Assembly (NCBI GenBank): GCA_964550795.1
Contig: CAZKBH010000023.1
Coordinates: forward strand, 7,863-71,862
DNA length: 64,000 nucleotides
Direction: 5' to 3'
Source: M3007 sp964550795
GTDB lineage: Bacteria > Bacteroidota > Bacteroidia > Chitinophagales > Saprospiraceae
Part shown: positions 51,697-59,716 of the stretch, in pieces
How positions within the stretch are numbered: position 1 is the stretch's first letter
Layout: each line of letters begins with the position of its first letter
Program-made: the position numbers and the translations under genes
The notes under the pieces: generated by a model
What the model was told of the DNA's origin: nothing
The model's input: the letters and a program-made list of their open reading frames with translations, nothing else
The model's database searches: none

Positions 51697-52833
51697 TTAT
51701 GGTGCAAAAAATGCCTGGACCGATTCGGTGATTTTGGACAAAATTTCCTCGGTCATTTCGGAGTGCATGGGCAGGGAAAACACGCAGGCGCAAAGCCGTT
51801 CCGTGTTAGCCAATTCGCCGCCTTTCCAGTAATGTGCGTAGCCGGGTTGTTTGTACAGCGGAACGGGGTAATAAATCATGCACGACACGCCCTGTTCCTG
51901 CAAATACGCCTTCAGTGCGTCCCGAACGGCGCTCGGGTTGGGCGCAACAATTTGCAAGGTGTACTGGTGGAAAACGTGCGTGGAATTCGGCGCACGGGCC
52001 GGGATTTTCAACTGCGGGATTTTTGAAAAAACGCGGTCGTAGTAGTCAGCAGCGCGATTCCGGGCAGCGTTGTAGGTATCGAGGTGCTTGAGTTTTGCAT
52101 TCAAAACAACGGCCTGCATGGCATCCAGCCGTGAGTTCACCCCGATTTCGTCGTGGTAGTACATTTTGGATTGGCCGTGATTGGCAATCATGCGCGCTTT
52201 GGCGGCGAGGGCATCATCATTGGTCATCAGCGCACCGCCGTCGCCGTAGCAGCCGAGGTTTTTGGAGGGAAAAAACGAGGTGCAACCAAAATGCCCGAAA
52301 GTGCCACTGGCCCCTTCCAGCCCTGTGGCCGGATTGGAATAGCGCGCGCCGATGGCCTGTGCATTGTCTTCAATGACAAACAGGTTGTGCTTTTCTGCCA
52401 GTGCCATAATGGGCGCCATATCGGCACATTGACCGAACAGATGCACGGGTACAATGGCCCGGGTCCGGGGTGTAATGGCCGCTTCGATTTGTGCCGCTGT
52501 GATGTTCATGGTATCCGGATCCACATCGGTCATGACCGGTGTAAGTCCAAGTAAACCAATCACTTCTGCGGTGGCTACGTAGGTAAATGCAGTCACGATC
52601 ACCTCATCACCGGGTTTCAGGCCGAGGGCCATCATGGCGATTTGCAGGGCATCGGTGCCGTTGGCGCAGGGGATGACGTGTTTTACGCCCAGATACTGCT
52701 CCAGACTTTCCCGAAAGGTGGCCACCTTGGGTCCGCCGATGAAAATACAGGTGTCCAAAACGTCCTGCATCTCGCGGTCTATTTCCTGCTTGATGTGGGC
52801 GTATTGCGATTTGAGGTCAACCATTTGTAACAT
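51697..52833 (-). CDS. DegT/DnrJ/EryC1/StrS sugar aminotransferase (WbpE/WlbC-like)
   Basis: This PLP enzyme places an amino group on a keto-sugar nucleotide. The 378-residue protein has the family start MVDLKSQYAHIKQEIDREMQDVLDTCIFIGGP, the LGVKHVIPCANGTDALQIAMMALGLKPGDEVIVTAFTYVATAEVI segment, FVIEDNAQAIGARYSNPATG, and the PLP lysine in CTSFFPSKNLGCYGDGGALMTNDD. The SFFPSKNLGCYGDGGA form is typical of the WbpE/VioA-like group that uses UDP-3-keto-GlcNAcA. Between a dehydrogenase and a Gfo/Idh enzyme, the expected product is UDP-GlcNAc(3NH2)A. Confidence 0.9.
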   Translation of the reverse strand: MLQMVDLKSQYAHIKQEIDREMQDVLDTCIFIGGPKVATFRESLEQYLGVKHVIPCANGTDALQIAMMALGLKPGDEVIVTAFTYVATAEVIGLLGLTPVMTDVDPDTMNITAAQIEAAITPRTRAIVPVHLFGQCADMAPIMALAEKHNLFVIEDNAQAIGARYSNPATGLEGASGTFGHFGCTSFFPSKNLGCYGDGGALMTNDDALAAKARMIANHGQSKMYYHDEIGVNSRLDAMQAVVLNAKLKHLDTYNAARNRAADYYDRVFSKIPQLKIPARAPNSTHVFHQYTLQIVAPNPSAVRDALKAYLQEQGVSCMIYYPVPLYKQPGYAHYWKGGELANTERLCACVFSLPMHSEMTEEILSKITESVQAFFAP

Positions 52834-52894
52834 AGTACGAAAGTGTAGTCAGGATGATGAATGAGTTATCAGTTTTTCACTTGTGTTTTTGCAC

Positions 52895-54184
52895 TTATAA
52901 GCGCCAATATTCAATCTCTTTGTCAATGTCCTCATATAGCCCTTTCAGGTCTAAAAGGATGGGGTTTTCGCGCGTGATGGATTTGAAAAAATGGCTGTCG
53001 TACCCTTGGTAATCGCGGTGCGCAACTGCTACCACCACTGCATCGTAATCGTCTGAAATCTGGTCGCTCAGGGTCAATTTATAGGCTTGCGCTACTTCGT
53101 TTGGGGAGGCAAGTGGGTCTGAAATATGTACATTGATCGAGAAATCCTGCAATTCACGGACCAGCGTAGCCACTTTGGAATTTCGGATATCCGCCACATT
53201 TTCCTTGAAAGTGATGCCCAACACGAGCACCTTGGATTGGCGCGGGTTTTTTCCATTTTTGAGCAGCAATTGCACCAGTTTTTTGGCTACCCAGGCGGGC
53301 ATTCCGTCATTGACCCGCCTGCCGCTCAGAATGACCTGGGGTTCGTAGCCCAACTCGACGGATTTGTGCAATAAGTAATAAGGATCCACGCCAATACAAT
53401 GCCCGCCAACCAGTCCCGGATAAAATTTTTGAAAATTCCATTTGGTACTGGCTGCCCGGATAACAGCCTGGGTATCAAGGCCCATTCGGTCAAAAATCAT
53501 GGCCAATTCGTTCATCAAGGAGATGTTCAAATCGCGCTGGGTATTTTCAATCACCTTGGCAGCTTCGGCCACTCGGATGCTGTTGGCGCGGTAAATTCCT
53601 GCTTCGATAATGTGCCCGTACACTTTGGCAATTTCATCCAGCGCCTCCGGGTCAGAGCCACTGACGAGTTTAACAATCTGCGTGAGTGGTTTGCTGTGTT
53701 CTCCCGGACTGATGCGCTCTGGAGAATACCCCAGTTTGAAGTCTGTTCCTAAGGTTAAACCCGATTGCGCTTCCAAAATTGGGAGACAATCCTCTTCCGT
53801 ACAGCCCGGATAAACCGTGGATTCGTACACCACGTAGTCGCCTTTTTTCAACACTTTTCCGATGCTGGCAGAGGCCGTTTTCAGCGGCTGGAGATTCGGA
53901 TTTTTGTGTTCGTCAATATCGGTTGGCACGGCCACCACAAAAAAATGGGCCTGGGCCAGGTCTTCCAAACGATCAGTAAAGCGGATGTCACGGCCTTCAA
54001 AATCTGCGGGGCCAAGCGCCCTGCTGGGATCCTTGCCACTTTGCATCAGTTTTACCCGCGCCGGGTTGGAATCAAACCCAATCACCTGAAAATGACGCGC
54101 AAACTCCAGCGCTACCGGCAACCCGACATAGCCAAGTCCTATGACCGCCAACTTTTTTTCTTTATTTATAAGCGCTTGATACAT
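52895..54184 (-). CDS. Nucleotide-sugar 6-dehydrogenase (TviB/WbpO/WbpA-like)
   Basis: The 429-residue enzyme oxidises the C6 hydroxyl of a UDP-N-acetylhexosamine to a uronic acid, with two NAD. It has the Rossmann motif AVIGLGYVGLPVALEFARHF at residues 13-32, a VYESTVYPGCTEEDCLPIL segment with the TviB-like pattern, NTQRDLNISLMNELAMIFDRMG, and the catalytic Cys in GLVGGHCIGVDPYYLLHKSVELGYEP. The C-terminal UDP-binding domain (ITFKENVADIRNSKVATLVRELQDF) is complete. GVDPYYL favours UDP-GlcNAc/UDP-GalNAc dehydrogenases over UDP-glucose dehydrogenase. It overlaps the upstream regulator gene by 23 bp. Confidence 0.9.
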   Translation of the reverse strand: MYQALINKEKKLAVIGLGYVGLPVALEFARHFQVIGFDSNPARVKLMQSGKDPSRALGPADFEGRDIRFTDRLEDLAQAHFFVVAVPTDIDEHKNPNLQPLKTASASIGKVLKKGDYVVYESTVYPGCTEEDCLPILEAQSGLTLGTDFKLGYSPERISPGEHSKPLTQIVKLVSGSDPEALDEIAKVYGHIIEAGIYRANSIRVAEAAKVIENTQRDLNISLMNELAMIFDRMGLDTQAVIRAASTKWNFQKFYPGLVGGHCIGVDPYYLLHKSVELGYEPQVILSGRRVNDGMPAWVAKKLVQLLLKNGKNPRQSKVLVLGITFKENVADIRNSKVATLVRELQDFSINVHISDPLASPNEVAQAYKLTLSDQISDDYDAVVVAVAHRDYQGYDSHFFKSITRENPILLDLKGLYEDIDKEIEYWRL

Positions 54185-54767
54185 CGGTTTTTACAGCTTT
54201 GGTTTTGGGGAATAAGTCATTTTTTTGGGCTTCATCGCTCCAGAGCAACAGGGGTTCGGGGGTGTAAGTGGTCCAGTCAATCGTTTGGGCTTCTTCGGGC
54301 GTATAAAGCAGATACCTGATTTTGCGGCCAATAACTTTCTCCGCTTTTTCGACCAATTGGGTGAGGTACGATTTGTCAAAATCGCCGACAAAAACGAGAT
54401 CAATGACCTGGCTGTCTTTGCCCTTGGAAAAATCGCCGACGAGGTACACGCGCTGCACATCACCCAAACGCTGGATTACCGTTTCGATGACCTGGTCGAG
54501 GCCGACGTGTTTCAAAATGATGTTGTGAATTTCCCGGAAAAGCGGGTGGCCTGTGTTGGCGCGGAAAATTTTTTTGTTGCCTTCGCTGTCTGAGCGCAGC
54601 AGTCCGGCATTTTCCAATCGGTTGAGTTCCAATCGAATACCGTTGGTGGATTCTCCAAACTCGCTTTCCAAACTGCGCAAATAAGCCGTTGCATTGCTGT
54701 TGAGGAAAAATTTCAACAACAGCTTGATGCGGGTTTTGGAAGAAATGAGTGCGTCAATCATGCTCAA
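54162..54767 (-). CDS. Winged-helix regulator with nucleotidyltransferase-like domain
   Basis: The 201-residue protein has an ArsR-like winged helix at the N-terminus (ISSKTRIKLLLKFFLNSNATAYLRSLESEFGESTNGIRLELNRLENAGLL) and a C-terminal domain around VYLVGDFSKGKDSQVIDLVFVGDF that looks like a MNT-type nucleotidyltransferase fold in which the catalytic acids are only partly kept. Proteins of this build head many polysaccharide gene clusters in Bacteroidota. It overlaps the dehydrogenase gene by 23 bp and probably controls, or is co-transcribed with, the nucleotide-sugar operon. Its exact mode of action is unknown. Confidence 0.78.
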   Translation of the reverse strand: MSMIDALISSKTRIKLLLKFFLNSNATAYLRSLESEFGESTNGIRLELNRLENAGLLRSDSEGNKKIFRANTGHPLFREIHNIILKHVGLDQVIETVIQRLGDVQRVYLVGDFSKGKDSQVIDLVFVGDFDKSYLTQLVEKAEKVIGRKIRYLLYTPEEAQTIDWTTYTPEPLLLWSDEAQKNDLFPKTKAVKTDVSSAYK

Positions 54768-54852
54768 AATTGAGCAGCAAAATTACTCATTGTTGGGGTA
54801 ATTTGACTAGTCTCTTAGACATTTCTGAAAAGCCAAGTCACATGTTAAACGG

Positions 54853-54869
54853 AATACCAGGCCGCGGGC
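54853..54869. repeat. 17-bp direct repeat copy 1 flanking the DGR/STAND block
   Basis: AATACCAGGCCGCGGGC occurs here and again, in the same orientation, at 63822-63838. The 9-kb block between the copies contains the DUF1016 nuclease, the DGR and the STAND genes. Copy 1 is followed by an 11-bp-arm hairpin. Confidence 0.7.
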
Positions 54870-54876
54870 CAAAACC

Positions 54877-54908
54877 CCAGCTAAAGAACGATTTTGATCT
54901 TTAGCTGG
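54877..54908. terminator. Hairpin CCAGCTAAAGA/TCTTTAGCTGG after the DUF1016 gene
   Basis: Perfect 11-bp arms (54877-54887 and 54898-54908) surround a 10-base loop, about 50 bp beyond the DUF1016 stop codon on the minus strand. It has no long T run, so its terminator role is tentative. Confidence 0.5.
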
Positions 54909-54955
54909 AGCACTACTGACTTAGTCGCGCATAGGTACTGCAATAGCCAGAAACC

Positions 54956-56062
54956 TCAAATTTCGTCCCGAAGTTCGTTTTCTATTTCTTCAATAGACGG
55001 CAAACTTGTTTTTAGGGCTTCAGGGAGGGATTCGTTGAGATGTCGCTCCCAATTGGCCACTCCAATTGGGTTCATATAGCCCTTCAAGGAGTATTCAACA
55101 ATAGTCTTGTTTTTCGTTTTTACCAAAAGTAAGCCAATGCTTGGTTTGTCGTCGGGGTGGTTGAGCACGTCATTAACCACGTTCTGGTACATACTGAGTT
55201 TGCTGACGTATTCGGGCTTAAACTCTCCCGCTTTCAATTCAACCACTACATAGCACCGCAGTTTCAAATGATAAAAAAGTAGGTCTAAATAGAAATCCTG
55301 TCCACCCAATTCAAGGTGTACCTGCCTTCCCACAAAAGCAAAGCCTTGCCCCAGTTCCAACAAGAATTTTTGAATATGGTCAATGAGTTTTTGCTCCAAT
55401 TCGGCTTCTACTCTTGGATCAGCAGTACCCAGGAAATCAAAAACATACGGGTCCTTGAAAATTTGAGCAGTAAGGTCTGAATCAGTTGGTGGCAGTGCAG
55501 CGTCAAAATTATTCGTAGCCTTGCCTTGCCTTTTGTGCAACCCAGTTTCGATTTGAAACACCAGCATATCCTTCCCAAAACCATGTTCGAGCGTCTTTTG
55601 GACATACCAAAGCCGAAGAGCAGGGTCGGAGAGTTTGTCGAGCAAGGTAATGTTGCTTCTCCACGGAATTAGTGCAACGCTGCGTTGCACTAATTCAATA
55701 TCCGGCCATGCCTCGGCAAACTTGCGCATATATTTGAGGTTGCGCGGGGAAAAGCCTTGCATTTTTGGGAAAAATTGCTTCAAATCGTACGACATCCTGT
55801 CTATGATTTTAGTGCCCCAGCCTTCGTTTTTTTGTCGCTCCAAAATGAGGTTCCCAATATCCCAATACAGTAAAACCATTGCTGCGTTGGCAGAAAGCAC
55901 GCTTTTCAAACGCTCTTTGACAATTTTATCCTTTATTTCCTGAATAAACACGGTATACCCGTCTGGTAAGCCACTCAAGAATTCTGGCAAAGGGAAGACC
56001 ACATCTTCCTTTATGGTACCGCGTTGCTTACGTGTTGTCGGTGGCTGTTTTTTCTTTTCCAT
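54956..56062 (-). CDS. DUF1016/YhcG-like PD-(D/E)XK nuclease family protein
   Basis: From ATG 56060-56062 the 368-residue protein has both family halves. The N-terminal DUF1016_N region has LSANAAMVLLYWDIGNLILERQKNEGWGTKIIDRMSYDLKQFFPKMQGFSPRNLKYMRKFAEAWP. The C-terminal nuclease domain has FVGRQVHLELGGQDFYLDLLFYHLKLRCYVVVELKAGEFKPEYVSKLSMY, where the Asp of DLLFYH and the E-x-K of VELK form the PD-(D/E)XK site. Such proteins are common near restriction and mobile elements; a role in nucleic acid defence is inferred. It is the last gene on this strand beyond the DGR template, inside the 17-bp direct repeats. A related but broken gene lies at 59713-60132. Confidence 0.87.
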   Translation of the reverse strand: MEKKKQPPTTRKQRGTIKEDVVFPLPEFLSGLPDGYTVFIQEIKDKIVKERLKSVLSANAAMVLLYWDIGNLILERQKNEGWGTKIIDRMSYDLKQFFPKMQGFSPRNLKYMRKFAEAWPDIELVQRSVALIPWRSNITLLDKLSDPALRLWYVQKTLEHGFGKDMLVFQIETGLHKRQGKATNNFDAALPPTDSDLTAQIFKDPYVFDFLGTADPRVEAELEQKLIDHIQKFLLELGQGFAFVGRQVHLELGGQDFYLDLLFYHLKLRCYVVVELKAGEFKPEYVSKLSMYQNVVNDVLNHPDDKPSIGLLLVKTKNKTIVEYSLKGYMNPIGVANWERHLNESLPEALKTSLPSIEEIENELRDEI

Positions 56063-56507
56063 ACTTGATGCTTGTGCACGTATAAAGTCGGTATTGTTTG
56101 ATAAAAGATACAAAAGTGACGTTTTTTGACCGATTTTCGTGTTTTTGCACATAAATTTGATAAAAAATGTTTTAAAAATAAACGAATGCCCGTGCGAGCG
56201 TGGGACGAGCATTCTTACAAAATGCCGCGAGCAGGTTTTCGCCAGCCCCAAAAACGCACTTCACCCCCCTCCTTCCAAACCCGCTCCAATTCCGCCATTT
56301 TCTTTTCAAAACACGACTTGTCCACCTCCGAAACGAGACAGGCCTGGCAGCCGCAGCGGCACAAAAAAAGCGGCAGAACTTTCGGCCAATACCTACTCAT
56401 ACCGCCGCCCAAAATCGTGCAAAACGACCCTGTTTGTCCCGAGCAAACTATTTCGGGAACGGGTACAATCATCTGTGTATCAGGAGCCATCCGGCTCTCA
56501 TCATGCG
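56063..56507. other. 445-bp region downstream of the DGR template repeat
   Basis: On the minus strand this region follows the template repeat. Ten bases after the template end lies a small hairpin GAGCC-GGAT-GGCTC (56485-56498). A possible 90-residue frame (ATG near 56487 to 56215) is Cys-rich in the middle (FLCRCGCQACLVSEVDKSCF) and basic at the end (VRFWGWRKPARG). I do not recognise it, and it may be non-coding RNA sequence that carries the template. The remainder (56063-56214) is AT-rich. Confidence 0.4.
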
Positions 56508-56636
56508 CTGGAGGGAAAGGCGGAAGCCTATGTTGTTGTTGCGGTTCGTCGGCGTGTTGTTGTTGCGGTTCGAGACGCGGCAATTCTCCGCGTTGTTGTT
56601 CCAACTGCCGCCGCGATTCACGCGGTTGTCGCCCTT
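56508..56636 (-). other. DGR template repeat (TR)
   Basis: The 129-bp stretch is an adenine-rich copy of the 3' end of the target gene at 58310-58438. On the minus (sense) strand it would encode GGSWNNNAENCRVSN followed by RNNNTPTNRNNNIGF, the run of AAC/AAT codons typical of DGR templates. It aligns to the variable repeat without gaps; 15 positions differ and each is an A in the template sense strand. The last 24 bp (CTGGAGGGAAAGGCGGAAGC on the plus strand and 4 more) are identical in both copies, fitting the initiation-of-homing segment. It starts inside the RT stop codon region, so the RT mRNA 3' end carries the template. Confidence 0.95.
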
Positions 56637-57639
56637 ACGATGATTGACCTTGTATTTTTAACCATGCTTTTTGCTGGAAAGCAGCCGAATCTGCATGGCT
56701 TATAAATGCGCGGAGCGGCAAAAACCGCCGTTGGCAAGCCGCTTCGCTCCAAGTGCCGGTATGATAATTGGATTCTATCAGGCGCAATTTTTGGATAAAC
56801 CTTGTTTTGCTTTTTTGCAGCAAGCGCACTTGATACGGGAAAATGTGGAAGCCCACAAACGGCAAACCCGTGGCCGACCGCTTCAATAAAATAGGCTTCA
56901 AGGCGCTACCCAACTCTGTTTCCACAAATTCATGGATGCGCTTCGAGGCGGTTTGCAGCACCGCTTTATCGGCGCTCCAAAGCACCATATCGTCCATGTA
57001 ACGCACGTAAGCCTTTATTTGCAAGATTTCCTTGATAAAATGGTCGAGGCCGCAAAGGAAATGGTTGGCAAAATACTGGCTCGTCAGGTTGCCGATGGGC
57101 AAGCCCCGTTCCGGGGAAGCGCTATAACTGTCTATGATTTGGAAAAAAATGTCGAGCAAGCGTTTTTCTTTGAACAGCCGTGCCAATTGTGCTTTCAAAA
57201 CGCCGTGGTGAATGCTTTCAAAAAACTTCTTCACGTCCAATTTTAAAAACCAAGTATGCTTTTGGGTGAAGAACTGGGCGCGTTCGAGGGCGGCAAAATG
57301 CCCTTTCCCTTTGCGGCTGGCATAACTGTCAAATATCTGCACCTTTTCAAACCGATCATGGCAAACGTTCATCAGGGCATGGTGCAATACCTGTTCGCGG
57401 AAAGCCGAAGCGCAGATTTGCCGCTCTTTCGGCTCAAAAACCTTGAAATACCGATAATCGCCCACGGAGACTTGTCCGCTCCTGATTTGGCGATGCAATT
57501 GGGCAATGTTTTGCTCCAAATCATCCTGATACGCCAAAACCGAGGCCGAAAACCGTTTTCCCTTGGCTGCCTTCCAACTGGCATAGCGCAGGTTTTCGGG
57601 GTCTGCTATTTTTTCGAGCAATCCGTTGGCCCTCTTCAT
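56635..57639 (-). CDS. Diversity-generating retroelement reverse transcriptase
   Basis: The 334-residue enzyme copies the template RNA into cDNA with errors at adenines. RT motifs are in order: LKLDVKKFFESIHHG at residues 132-146 with the first metal-binding Asp, the DGR-specific GLPIGNLTSQYFANHFL at 179-195 (other bacterial RTs have QGxxxSP here), the catalytic YMDDMVLW at 214-221, and GLPFVGFHIFP near 260-270. The length is typical for DGR RTs, and there is no group II maturase domain. It starts 1 bp after the HRDC gene stop and ends in the template repeat. No separate avd gene was seen; the HRDC protein may fill that position. Confidence 0.96.
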   Translation of the reverse strand: MKRANGLLEKIADPENLRYASWKAAKGKRFSASVLAYQDDLEQNIAQLHRQIRSGQVSVGDYRYFKVFEPKERQICASAFREQVLHHALMNVCHDRFEKVQIFDSYASRKGKGHFAALERAQFFTQKHTWFLKLDVKKFFESIHHGVLKAQLARLFKEKRLLDIFFQIIDSYSASPERGLPIGNLTSQYFANHFLCGLDHFIKEILQIKAYVRYMDDMVLWSADKAVLQTASKRIHEFVETELGSALKPILLKRSATGLPFVGFHIFPYQVRLLQKSKTRFIQKLRLIESNYHTGTWSEAACQRRFLPLRAFISHADSAAFQQKAWLKIQGQSS

Positions 57640-57640
57640 C

Positions 57641-58072
57641 CTATTTTATCGAGATGAAATGCTGCCCGTATTTGTCTGTTTTTTTGTCGCCGATACCTTT
57701 CACGCTTTTCATGTTGGCGATGGTCACATCTTCCATTTTGGATAATTCCGCCAGTTCTTCATCGGTAAAAATGGTATAGGCTGGTGCGTTTTCGGCTGCT
57801 GCCAATTTCTTCCGGGTCTCCCGAAACTTTGAAAAACGCTCGAAACTCGCCGCATCCAGCACTTCCCGATAATCAATCTTGTCCTTGCCACTTTTGAGGA
57901 AAGGGGAATAATCCTCCACATATTTGATGCAAAAACTCCACAAAGCCCCGTCTCCGTCGCCGATCAACCGCTGCTCCGTTTGGATGACTTTTTTGGAACG
58001 CAGAAAAGCGTTCATATCCTCGTTGACGGCTTCGCCACCAAGAATCGGAATACTGAATATTTTGATTTGCAT
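57641..58072 (-). CDS. HRDC-domain DGR accessory protein
   Basis: The 143-residue protein has an N-terminal part of unknown fold (MQIKIFSIPILGGEAVNEDMNAFLRSKKVI, WSFCIKYVEDY) and a C-terminal HRDC domain (KFRETRKKLAAAENAPAYTIFTDEELAELSKMEDVTIANMKSVKGIGDKKTDKYGQ). HRDC domains bind nucleic acid and are a known alternative accessory in DGR cassettes lacking the Avd four-helix protein. The gene ends 1 bp before the RT start, so the two are translationally coupled. A role in positioning the template RNA or target DNA is inferred. Confidence 0.85.
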   Translation of the reverse strand: MQIKIFSIPILGGEAVNEDMNAFLRSKKVIQTEQRLIGDGDGALWSFCIKYVEDYSPFLKSGKDKIDYREVLDAASFERFSKFRETRKKLAAAENAPAYTIFTDEELAELSKMEDVTIANMKSVKGIGDKKTDKYGQHFISIK

Positions 58073-58200
58073 AAAAAAGTATTTTTTACAACGCCTGCAA
58101 ATCCCTGTCCACGTTTTAACAATAAGCCCTTTTTCAAAAAATAAAATTTTTCGGCAAAGCCGAATGGTAAAAAACCCGAGATGCCCTCATGCAAAAAACC

Positions 58201-58251
58201 GCAGTGAAAGCATGGCGGGGTCGTCCCTCCCACCGCCTTTGCTTTCACCGC
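58201..58251. promoter_or_regulatory. Stem-loop about 60 bp beyond the variable repeat
   Basis: GTGAAAGCA and GGCGGG on the left (58204-58219) pair with CCGCC and TGCTTTCAC on the right (58233-58248), with small bulges. It lies downstream of the target stop in the 234-bp gap before the HRDC gene. DGR targets often have an inverted repeat after the variable region; this is a candidate. Also in the gap, GCGCATGATGAGAG (58275-58288) is the reverse complement of the bases directly after the template repeat. Confidence 0.45.
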
Positions 58252-58306
58252 CGTTTTGTTGCTTTCTTTTTTTTGCGCATGATGAGAGCACGAATAACAG
58301 CCTTCC

Positions 58307-59716
58307 TCACTGGAGGGAAAGGCGGAAGCCTATGTAGTAGTTGCGGTCCGTCGGCGTGTTGCTGTTGCGGTTCGAGACGCGGCAACCCCCCGCGTCGCCG
58401 AGCCAACTGCCGCCGCGAAGCACGCGGTCGTCGCCCTTTTCTGGGCCAACAGGATTCAGTTTTGCCTCAGGGCTGTATGCGCCGTACCAATCCCAGCACC
58501 ATTCCCATACATTGCCGCTCATGTCGTTAAGGCCGAAAGCGTTGGCTTTTTTTCCGGCGGCAGGGCGTGTGCGGCTGCCGCTGTTGTCACCATACCAGGC
58601 CACAGAGTCGAGGTCGTCGCTGCCTGCATATATATAAGGTGTATGGGCGCGGGCGGCGTATTCCCATTCGGCTTCGGTGGGTAGGCGGTAGCCGTTGACC
58701 TGAAGTTTGATTTCGTATTCATCGTCCCCAGAACCAATTTTTTCGATGGCCTTGCTTCTGCCTTCCCGCAGGCTGAGCCAGTTGGCATACGCCACGGCAT
58801 CATACCAAGTAACATTGACTACGGGGTTGTCTCCGTCGCTGCCCCAGCCGGGCTTGTCCGGTTTTTCATAGCCGGTCGCTTCGCAAAACAGGTTGTACTG
58901 CCACCAGGTGGTTTCAGTTTTGGCCATTTTGAAGGGGGAAAGGGTGACGGCGTGGCGGGGTTTTTCATCCTTATATTCCTCGCTGCCAAGCGTGTCGGTA
59001 CCGCCGGGGATGGGCATCATGGTGGGGAAGTATCGGGCGACGAAAAAGGTATCGAGTTCGGGGTTCATGGATTTGATGGCGCTGCGAAAGTCTGTGCGTT
59101 CTTTCCAGCCATTAGAAGGAAAAGGTAGGGGACGCCCAACGGTTTGAGCGGCAGTATCTAACACACCTTTTGCCCGATCAAACTTGCCTGTTTCAGCGAA
59201 GAAAAAGACGATTTCGAGGAGGGCATCGGCGATTTCTTTTTGGGCGGCATCAAGTGCGACCGCGGATTTTAATGTGGCCAAACCTCCTTCATAGTCAAGG
59301 TGATATATTAGCGTTTGTGCATCTCGGACGCTGCGTTGTGCTATTTCCGTCAGGGCTGCTTGTTGTGCTGCTACTGCTTTTTTCTGCTCATCGAGGGCGC
59401 GGCCCGCATTTGCGGCTTCTTTTTTGGCCTCTTTGGTTTTCTCCTGCGCTAGTAGGAAGTTGTCCTCCGCCTTTTTCTTTTCGGCTTCAATGGCGGTGTT
59501 CACTTCCTCGAGCACTTTTGCAAAGCGGTCGGTGAAATCAGGGCAAAGTGGCAGCGCCGCCTCGCAGTAGTCGCGGGACTTGCCATATTCTTTCTTTTTG
59601 AGTTCAGCCTTTGCTCTGCTGAACAAATCATCGCAAAAAGCGGGGCTATTGGACTGGGACAAAAGGGGGCTTGCCGATAAGCAGAGCTGGAGGAGCAAAA
59701 AGTAAGTGTATTTCAT
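58307..59716 (-). CDS. DGR target: exported coiled-coil protein with diversified FGE-sulfatase/C-type-lectin-fold domain
   Basis: The 469-residue protein has a signal peptide (MKYTYFLLLQLCLSASPLLSQ), an N-terminal TPR-like and coiled-coil region (residues 25-140, AKAELKKKEYGKSRDYCEAALPLCP and EKKKAEDNFLLAQEKTKEAKKEAANAG), and a C-terminal FGE-sulfatase-type domain from about residue 228 (MPIPGGTDTLGSEEYKDEKPRHAVTLSPFKMAKTE, VSWYDAVAYANWLS-like, GYRLPTEAEWEYAARA, NVWEWCWDW). Residues 427-469 are the variable repeat. Eleven codons there differ from the template. This fold is the standard DGR binding scaffold. It shares the operon with nSTAND1; the export signal places the diversified surface outside the cytoplasm. 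Confidence 0.93.
   Translation of the reverse strand: MKYTYFLLLQLCLSASPLLSQSNSPAFCDDLFSRAKAELKKKEYGKSRDYCEAALPLCPDFTDRFAKVLEEVNTAIEAEKKKAEDNFLLAQEKTKEAKKEAANAGRALDEQKKAVAAQQAALTEIAQRSVRDAQTLIYHLDYEGGLATLKSAVALDAAQKEIADALLEIVFFFAETGKFDRAKGVLDTAAQTVGRPLPFPSNGWKERTDFRSAIKSMNPELDTFFVARYFPTMMPIPGGTDTLGSEEYKDEKPRHAVTLSPFKMAKTETTWWQYNLFCEATGYEKPDKPGWGSDGDNPVVNVTWYDAVAYANWLSLREGRSKAIEKIGSGDDEYEIKLQVNGYRLPTEAEWEYAARAHTPYIYAGSDDLDSVAWYGDNSGSRTRPAAGKKANAFGLNDMSGNVWEWCWDWYGAYSPEAKLNPVGPEKGDDRVLRGGSWLGDAGGCRVSNRNSNTPTDRNYYIGFRLSLQ
58310..58438 (-). other. DGR variable repeat (VR) at the 3' end of the target gene
   Basis: This is the 129-bp partner of the template at 56508-56636, offset 1802 bp with no indel. 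Eleven codons have changed relative to the template: Asn to Asp (three), Leu (two), Gly (two), Tyr (two), Ser (one), and Glu to Gly (one). All 15 base changes are at template adenines. Many template adenines remain unchanged, as expected. The repeat ends at the last codon before the TGA stop. Confidence 0.95.

Noticed and set aside
56215..56604. 129-residue frame through the template repeat
   Set aside because: Its first 40 residues are the template read in another frame. The remaining 90 residues match nothing I know; I kept only a note on the downstream part.
56635..57639. Group II intron maturase or retron RT
   Set aside because: The RT has IGNLTSQ instead of QGxxxSP and no maturase or HNH domain, and a TR/VR pair is present.
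58012..58248. 78-residue minus-strand frame in the gap between VR and HRDC gene
   Set aside because: It overlaps the HRDC gene start and the stem-loop, with no motif and an odd composition.
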